Shown here: piece after piece, positions 59,559 to 64,000 of the stretch | Layout: every line of letters begins with the position of its first letter | Numbering within the stretch: the stretch's first letter is position 1 | DNA from: Streptomyces sp. NBC_00820 | GTDB lineage: Bacteria > Actinomycetota > Actinomycetes > Streptomycetales > Streptomycetaceae | Assembly (NCBI RefSeq): GCF_036347055.1 | Contig: NZ_CP108882.1 | Span: 5,188,501 to 5,252,500 of the forward strand | DNA length: 64,000 nucleotides | Reading direction: 5' to 3' | Notes under the pieces: generated by a model | Databases searched by the model: none | Told to the model about the DNA's origin: nothing | What the model saw: only the letters and a program-made list of their open reading frames with translations | Position numbers and translations under genes: made by a program

Positions 59559-60065
59559 GTGAATCAGGAAATCGCCGCGACCGCGGCTTCCGCCGGCAAC
59601 GGTGTCCACGACTTCAGCGTGCTGCTGTCCTCCACCCCGCGCGGCGCCCGGTTGGCCCGGCTGCTCGCGACCGACCAGCTCCGCGCCTGGGGACTCCCCT
59701 GCGAGGCGGCGGCGCAGGTCGTCGCGGAGCTGGCGGCCAACGCCGCCGCCCACGGCCGGCTGCCCGGGCGCAGCTTCCGCCTGACGCTCTACGTGATCGG
59801 CCGCACCCTGCGCATCGAGGTCGCGGACACGCGCGGTGACCGTCGTCCCGAGCTCCGCGAGCCCGACCCGTACGCCGAGTCCGGCCGCGGACTGGTCCTC
59901 GTGGACGCGCTCGCCGACCGCTGGGGAGTCGCCGACGGCCGCTTCCCGCGCAAGACCGTCTGGGCCGAGCTGGGGTTCGCGGCGCCGGTCCCCGCGCCCA
60001 CGGGGTCGGGCGGCGAGGGCCCGGATCCGGGCTCGTGTCCCGGGAGGGTGGTCCGGGACTCGTAG
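59559..60065 (+). CDS. RsbW-like ATP-binding protein of the XRE/DUF397 locus
   Basis: The protein is 168 aa from GTG 59559. It has one HATPase_c domain with N box VVAELAANAAAHG, G1-type VADTRGD and G2-type ESGRGLVLV, ending KTVWAELGF. A proline/glycine tail of about 25 residues follows. It is divergent from the XRE regulator, an arrangement that recurs in Streptomyces genomes. It probably binds ATP and modulates the XRE/DUF397 pair or a sigma-factor circuit. Its stop is 9 nt before mshB. Confidence 0.85.
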   Translation: MNQEIAATAASAGNGVHDFSVLLSSTPRGARLARLLATDQLRAWGLPCEAAAQVVAELAANAAAHGRLPGRSFRLTLYVIGRTLRIEVADTRGDRRPELREPDPYAESGRGLVLVDALADRWGVADGRFPRKTVWAELGFAAPVPAPTGSGGEGPDPGSCPGRVVRDS

Positions 60066-60074
60066 GGTGGTCCC

Positions 60075-60935
60075 ATGACGGATTTGCCAGCCCGGCGTCT
60101 GCTGCTGGTGCACGCGCACCCGGACGACGAGTCGATCAACAACGGCGCGACCATGGCCAAGTACGTGGCCGAGGGTGCCCACGTGACCCTGGTGACCTGC
60201 ACGCTCGGTGAGCGGGGCGAGGTCATCCCGCCGGAACTGCGGCATCTGACCGGTGCCGCGCTGGGCGCGTACCGGCGCGGAGAGCTGAGCGCCGCGCTCG
60301 GCGAGCTGGGCGTGAGCGACGTACGGCTGCTCGGCGGCGCGGGGCGCTACGGGGACTCCGGAATGATGGGGCTGTCCGACAACGACGACCCCACCTCCTT
60401 CTGGCAGGCCGGCCTCGACAACGCCGCCGGAGCGCTCGTCGAGGTGATCCTGGAGGTCAGGCCCCAGGTGCTCGTCACCTACGACGACAACGGCGGGTAC
60501 GGCCACCCGGACCACATCCAGGCCCACCGCGTCGCCATGCGCGCCGTCGAGCTGGCGGCCGAGCGGGGTCACCGGATCGACAAGGTCTACTGGAACCGCG
60601 TCCCGCGCCCGGTCGCCGAGGACGCCTTCGCCCGCCTCCAGGACGAGCTTCCCTCGTTGCCGTTCGAGAAGAGTGCCGTGATCGGCGATCTGCCGGGCGT
60701 GGTCGACGCCGAGCGGATCACCACGGCGATCGACGGCGGCGCCCACGCGTCCGCCAAGGCCGCCGCGATGCGCGCCCACGCCACGCAGATCACGGTGGCC
60801 GAGCCGTACTTCGCGCTCTCCAACGACCTGGCCCAGCCGCTGTTCACCACCGAGTACTACGAGCTGGTGCGCGGCGAGGCGGAGCCCGGCGAGACCGACC
60901 TGTTTGCTGGTGTTCACGCGGAGGTGGCGTCGTGA
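60075..60935 (+). CDS. mshB: MshB: N-acetyl-glucosaminyl-inositol deacetylase (mycothiol biosynthesis)
   Basis: The protein is 286 aa from ATG 60075. It has an LmbE/PIG-L zinc deacetylase fold: [20 protein letters not shown] gives zinc ligands H15 and D18, and [11 protein letters not shown] gives H147. [11 protein letters not shown] and [11 protein letters not shown] are typical of MshB. It deacetylates GlcNAc-inositol to GlcN-inositol, the second committed step to mycothiol, the actinobacterial glutathione substitute. The stop overlaps the next start (GTGA). MCA, a paralogue, is less likely because the C-terminal [14 protein letters not shown] ending fits MshB. Confidence 0.93.
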   Translation: MTDLPARRLLLVHAHPDDESINNGATMAKYVAEGAHVTLVTCTLGERGEVIPPELRHLTGAALGAYRRGELSAALGELGVSDVRLLGGAGRYGDSGMMGLSDNDDPTSFWQAGLDNAAGALVEVILEVRPQVLVTYDDNGGYGHPDHIQAHRVAMRAVELAAERGHRIDKVYWNRVPRPVAEDAFARLQDELPSLPFEKSAVIGDLPGVVDAERITTAIDGGAHASAKAAAMRAHATQITVAEPYFALSNDLAQPLFTTEYYELVRGEAEPGETDLFAGVHAEVAS

Positions 60936-61384
60936 ACGCGGACGGACCCGGCTCCCTGCTCGCCCAGCCGCTGCGCCGGCCCTCCGCCGGACGGTCCGCC
61001 GCCTACCTCGGGCTGTTCCTGCTCGGCGCGGTCGTCGGGCTCGCCGGAACCCTCGTACAGGCCGCATGGTTCCCAGGCGGGCTGCTGCTCGCCCTGGCCG
61101 GCGCGGCCGGGCTGTTCCTCGGCGGCGCGTACGCGCTCGGCGGTCGCGGCGGCGCGGTCGCCCCCGTGATCGGCTGGATCGTCACCGTCCTCGTGCTGAT
61201 CTCCACCCGGCCGGAAGGCGACTACCTGTTCGGTTCCGGAGGAAGTTCCTACCTCTTCCTCCTCGGCGGCATCTTCCTCGCTGTGATCTGCGCCACTCTC
61301 GGTTTCGGTGGACGTCCCCACGGGCACGCGGGCGGCCGTCCCGGCGGCCACCCGGCGGGTGGGTCCGCCCGACTTGGCAAGTGA
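60932..61384 (+). CDS. DUF6113-like membrane protein
   Basis: The protein is 150 aa from GTG 60932, overlapping the mshB stop by 4 nt. Four hydrophobic segments ([75 protein letters not shown]) lead to a Gly/His/Pro-rich tail ([17 protein letters not shown]). It is regularly found after mshB in Streptomyces as I recall. Its role is unknown, but translational coupling suggests a connection to the same process. Confidence 0.75.
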   Translation: MNADGPGSLLAQPLRRPSAGRSAAYLGLFLLGAVVGLAGTLVQAAWFPGGLLLALAGAAGLFLGGAYALGGRGGAVAPVIGWIVTVLVLISTRPEGDYLFGSGGSSYLFLLGGIFLAVICATLGFGGRPHGHAGGRPGGHPAGGSARLGK

Positions 61385-61539
61385 CGTACCAGTTCGCCAT
61401 GCCGGGCACGTGGGAGTCCGGTGTGGGTTTCCTCGGCGGTCATGGGATACGCGCCAGATGCGGCCAGTATGGTGGTGCGCGCCGCCGAGGTGCCCGCTGA
61501 GGTCGTAACGGGCGGCGGAGCCAACCGGGAGAACCTGCC

Positions 61540-63816
61540 TTGAGCCGTGAAACTGACACTCCGTCCTCCGGGCCCAACGGGCGCGGCGGAGCCGCATACC
61601 CCTCCGGCACGCCGCCGTACGGGACCCCCATGGCTTCCGACGACCGTACGGAAGCGGGTCGTTCGGCCACGCAGCCTGAGGACCGCAAGACCGAGACCAC
61701 GCTGACCACCCGGATCCGGGTCAACATCCCCGGATCGCGGCCCGCCCCGCCGATCGTCGTGCGCAAGCCCGTCGCCGACGCCGAGAGCGGCTCCGGCAAC
61801 GGCTCCCGCGGCGACTCCGGCGCCGATGCGCGGCCGTCCGCCGCCGCGGCACCCGCCGAGGTCGCCGAGGCCCCCGCCGAGCCCGCGCCGCAGGCCGACG
61901 AGAAGGCGAGCGACTGGTTCGCGCCCCGCAAGTCCGGTGCCCCCAAGGGCGCTACGGGCGGCGGCGGGACGAACGGGGCCGGGATTCCCGGCGGTTCGGC
62001 CGCCGCGCCGGGCAACCCCGCCCTGCCGAAGCGGGCGGGCGGCGCGTCGGGCACTCCGGGTGCTTCCGGTACTCCGGGTGCCTCCGGAGCGGCCGGTACC
62101 ACCGGCGCGCGCTCCGGGGGCCGCCCCGGGGGTGTCGTCGGCTCCATGACCGCGCCGGGCGGCTCCTCCCGTCCCGGCGGCACGAACGGCTCCGGCATGT
62201 CCGGCGCCACCGGCGGCCCGGTGGCCCCCGGCCACGGCGGCGGCACCGGCTCCTTCGACGTCACCGAGGCGCTGGCCTCGGGCCCGCTGGGCGGTTCCCG
62301 TCCCGGCGGCAACGGCGCCGGTGAGCCCAGCCGTGACGACCTGCCGTACTTCGCGGAGAACGGCGACCGCCAGGGCTTCGCCGGCGGCAACGGCGGCCCG
62401 GGCGGCTCGACCGGACGCGGCGGCCCCGGTGGTCCCAGCGGTCCCAGCGGTCCCAGCGGCTTCAACGGTCCCAGCGGCCCGGGTGCCCCCGGCCCGAAGG
62501 GCCCCGCGGGCCCCACGAGCGGCCCGGCCACCGGCAACGGCCCGTTCGTCCCGTCGGCCGGCCCCGGCGGCGGCCCCGGCGAGCCCTTCACCGGACCGGC
62601 GGTCGCCTTCCCCGGCCCCGGCGCCCGCAACGGCCAGGGCGGCCAGCTCGCCCCCGGCGGCGGACTCAGCGACGACACCGCGATCCTCACCCCGCAGAAG
62701 CCGGCTCCCGAACCGGGCACGCCCGGCTACCGCGCCCCGGACAACGTCTCCGGGCACACCGTCACCAGCGGCATCCCGGTGGTCCCGGGCGCCGGTAACG
62801 TGCCGTTCGGCTCCGGCGTCCCGGCCGCGCCCGCCCCGGCCCCGCAGCCCAAGGCCGCGGCCAAGCCGAAGAAGAAGGGCCGCAGCAAGCTCGTGCTGCT
62901 CGCCGTCGGCGTGGTCGTCGTCGCGGGCGGCGTCTACGGCGCCGGGCTGCTGATGAACCACACCGACGTGCCCAAGGGCACCACCGTGCTCGGCCTGGAC
63001 ATCGGCGGCGGCACCCGCGACGACGCCGTCCGCAAGCTCGACGACACCTTCGGCACCCGTGTCGACAAGCCGCTCAAGCTGGCCGTGGACGGCAAGACGG
63101 TCTCCATCACCCCGGACAACGCAGGCCTGCAGTTCGACTTCCAGGCCACGGTGAGCGACGCCGCGAAGAGCGACTACAACCCGGTCTCCGTCGTCGGCTC
63201 CCTCTTCGGGCAGAAGCGGGAGATCGCGCCGGTCATGCCGATCGACGAGGAGAAGCTCCAGGCCGCGCTCCAGCAGGCCGGCGGCGGTGCCGGTTCGGTC
63301 ACCGAGGGCGGCATCACCTTCGGGCCCGGCAAGGCGACCCCGGTCTACGGCAAGGCGGGCAAGGGCATCAACGCCGCGCAGGCGTCCCAGGCGGTCGAGC
63401 AGGCGTACCGCACGGCGGTGGAGACCGGAACCGCGACCCCGGTGCCCGTCCCGACGGCCACCAGTCAGCCGACGGTCTCGAACGCCGAGGTCGACCGCGA
63501 GATGAAGGAGTTCGCGGGGCCGGCGATGTCGGGCAAGGTCGTGGTCCAGACGGACGCCGCGCACTCCGTCCCGCTGAGCCCGCAGAACTCGCTGTGGAAG
63601 TTCCTCAGGGTGACGGCCGTCGACGGCAAGCTGGTCGACAAGCCCGACCTGAAGGCCCTGCAGGAGCTCTACGGCCACCAGTTCGACGGCGTGCTGATCA
63701 CCCGGGGCACCGGCAAGAAGACGGCCGTGACCCCGCAGGACGTCTACGTCGCCCTGCGCCAGGCGCTGCTGAGCAAGACCAACCGGGTCGGGGTCATCCC
63801 CACGAACCCGAGCTAG
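61540..63816 (+). CDS. Membrane-anchored peptidoglycan-binding-type protein with collagen-like region
   Basis: The protein is 758 aa from TTG 61540 (GGGAGAA 10 nt upstream; no better start). Residues 1-440 are cytoplasmic and of low complexity, Gly/Pro/Ala/Ser-rich, including a collagen-like Gly-X-Y stretch (about 285-335, GPSGPSGPSG and GPGAPGPKGPAGP). A Lys-rich stop and membrane helix (about 446-470, LVLLAVGVVVVAGGVYGAGL) follow. The extracellular part has PKGTTVLGLDIGGGTRDDAV and VSITPDNAGLQFDF, typical of the VanW-associated peptidoglycan-binding 4 domain, present twice in divergent form. It probably links cytoplasmic scaffolding to the cell wall. The terminator follows at 63846. Confidence 0.8.
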   Translation: MSRETDTPSSGPNGRGGAAYPSGTPPYGTPMASDDRTEAGRSATQPEDRKTETTLTTRIRVNIPGSRPAPPIVVRKPVADAESGSGNGSRGDSGADARPSAAAAPAEVAEAPAEPAPQADEKASDWFAPRKSGAPKGATGGGGTNGAGIPGGSAAAPGNPALPKRAGGASGTPGASGTPGASGAAGTTGARSGGRPGGVVGSMTAPGGSSRPGGTNGSGMSGATGGPVAPGHGGGTGSFDVTEALASGPLGGSRPGGNGAGEPSRDDLPYFAENGDRQGFAGGNGGPGGSTGRGGPGGPSGPSGPSGFNGPSGPGAPGPKGPAGPTSGPATGNGPFVPSAGPGGGPGEPFTGPAVAFPGPGARNGQGGQLAPGGGLSDDTAILTPQKPAPEPGTPGYRAPDNVSGHTVTSGIPVVPGAGNVPFGSGVPAAPAPAPQPKAAAKPKKKGRSKLVLLAVGVVVVAGGVYGAGLLMNHTDVPKGTTVLGLDIGGGTRDDAVRKLDDTFGTRVDKPLKLAVDGKTVSITPDNAGLQFDFQATVSDAAKSDYNPVSVVGSLFGQKREIAPVMPIDEEKLQAALQQAGGGAGSVTEGGITFGPGKATPVYGKAGKGINAAQASQAVEQAYRTAVETGTATPVPVPTATSQPTVSNAEVDREMKEFAGPAMSGKVVVQTDAAHSVPLSPQNSLWKFLRVTAVDGKLVDKPDLKALQELYGHQFDGVLITRGTGKKTAVTPQDVYVALRQALLSKTNRVGVIPTNPS

Positions 63817-63845
63817 TACGGCCTGGTACGGCCTGGTACGGCCAT

Positions 63846-63880
63846 GACGGCGGGGGCGTCCACCGGGCGCCCCCGTCGTC
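63846..63880 (+). terminator. Hairpin terminator after the peptidoglycan-binding protein gene
   Basis: A 13-bp stem GACGGCGGGGGCG / CGCCCCCGTCGTC (one mismatch) with a 9-nt loop. Between the stop codon and the stem is a triple repeat of TACGGCCTGG (63817-63843). Confidence 0.75.
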
Positions 63881-63920
63881 GTGTCACCGCACCGGCCGCC
63901 GCCCGTGTCACCCGATCCGT

Positions 63921-63934
63921 ATGACATCTGTCAT
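63921..63934. promoter_or_regulatory. Candidate operator near the right edge
   Basis: A perfect inverted repeat ATGACA-TC-TGTCAT lies 52-61 bp upstream of two possible ATG starts (63986 and 63995) of a gene that continues beyond the window. Inverted TGACA/TGTCA sites of this form are used by some DesR-like response regulators. No regulator gene is visible here. Confidence 0.45.
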
Positions 63935-63985
63935 CCGGCACTCAGGACCACCGGCACTGCCGGGCCCCGGGGCCGTCCGGCCACC

Positions 63986-64000
63986 ATGGACGCCATGACA
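63986..64000 (+). CDS. Possible start of a gene continuing past the right edge
   Basis: ATG at 63986 (or 63995 in the same frame) opens a reading frame cut by the window end. Only five codons are visible and there is no clear ribosome binding site, so this rests mainly on the upstream terminator and candidate operator. Confidence 0.2.

Overview
The window reads as chromosomal DNA of a Streptomyces species. It has very high GC content, GTG and TTG starts, abundant actinobacterial families (SpoIIE-type phosphatase, RsbW-like ATPases, XRE/DUF397 pairs, MshB) and a single rare TTA codon that I noticed. The stretch from the succinate dehydrogenase genes through typA, the oligopeptide transporters, the S9 peptidase and mshB matches, from memory, the gene order around bldK in Streptomyces coelicolor. 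That identification is from recall, not from a search.

Left edge (1-3505): a compact divergent locus that looks like an uncharacterised RiPP-type peptide pathway. A 25-residue peptide gene and an M14-type carboxypeptidase (running off the left edge) lie on the minus strand. An E1/ThiF-like enzyme and an M50 site-2-type protease lie on the plus strand. Both plus-strand enzymes carry PqqD/RRE-like N-terminal domains. The peptide ends in Gly-Gly-Ser, and the E1-like gene contains the TTA codon. A 10-bp tandem repeat follows.

3.9-13.7 kb: an NfeD-like/SPFH pair, a DUF4132 protein with a small overlapping partner, a DUF4190/septum-formation-like membrane protein, a GntR/HutC regulator, a SPOR-like small protein, a Nudix hydrolase, an RsbW-like ATPase, and a DUF4097 gene with an unusually clear promoter and palindromic operator.

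14.3-27.9 kb: a PAS-PAS-GAF-SpoIIE-HATPase phosphatase. Next is a four-gene, translationally coupled polymorphic toxin module: an SseB-domain protein, a secretion-associated helical protein, an RHS toxin with a papain-fold tip, and its immunity protein. Then come a TPM-family protein lacking its TPM domain and a coupled trio (GH18-like membrane-anchored protein, phosphotransferase-like protein, small membrane protein).

27.8-36.4 kb: a minus-strand succinate dehydrogenase/fumarate reductase operon of the mycobacterial Sdh1 type, an orphan family-5 solute-binding lipoprotein, and typA.

36.9-55.7 kb: three complete oligopeptide ABC transporters. The first two are mirror-image paralogous operons facing one bidirectional terminator, each ordered permease, binding protein, permease, ATPase, ATPase (the bldKABCDE order). 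The third has the order binding protein, permease, permease, ATPase, ATPase.

55.8-64.0 kb: an S9 prolyl-oligopeptidase-like enzyme, a small membrane protein, an XRE/DUF397 pair divergent from an RsbW-like ATPase, mshB with a DUF6113-like membrane protein, and a large Gly/Pro-rich membrane-anchored protein with a peptidoglycan-binding domain. A palindromic candidate operator sits near the right edge. No rRNA, tRNA, IS element, prophage or CRISPR array was seen.
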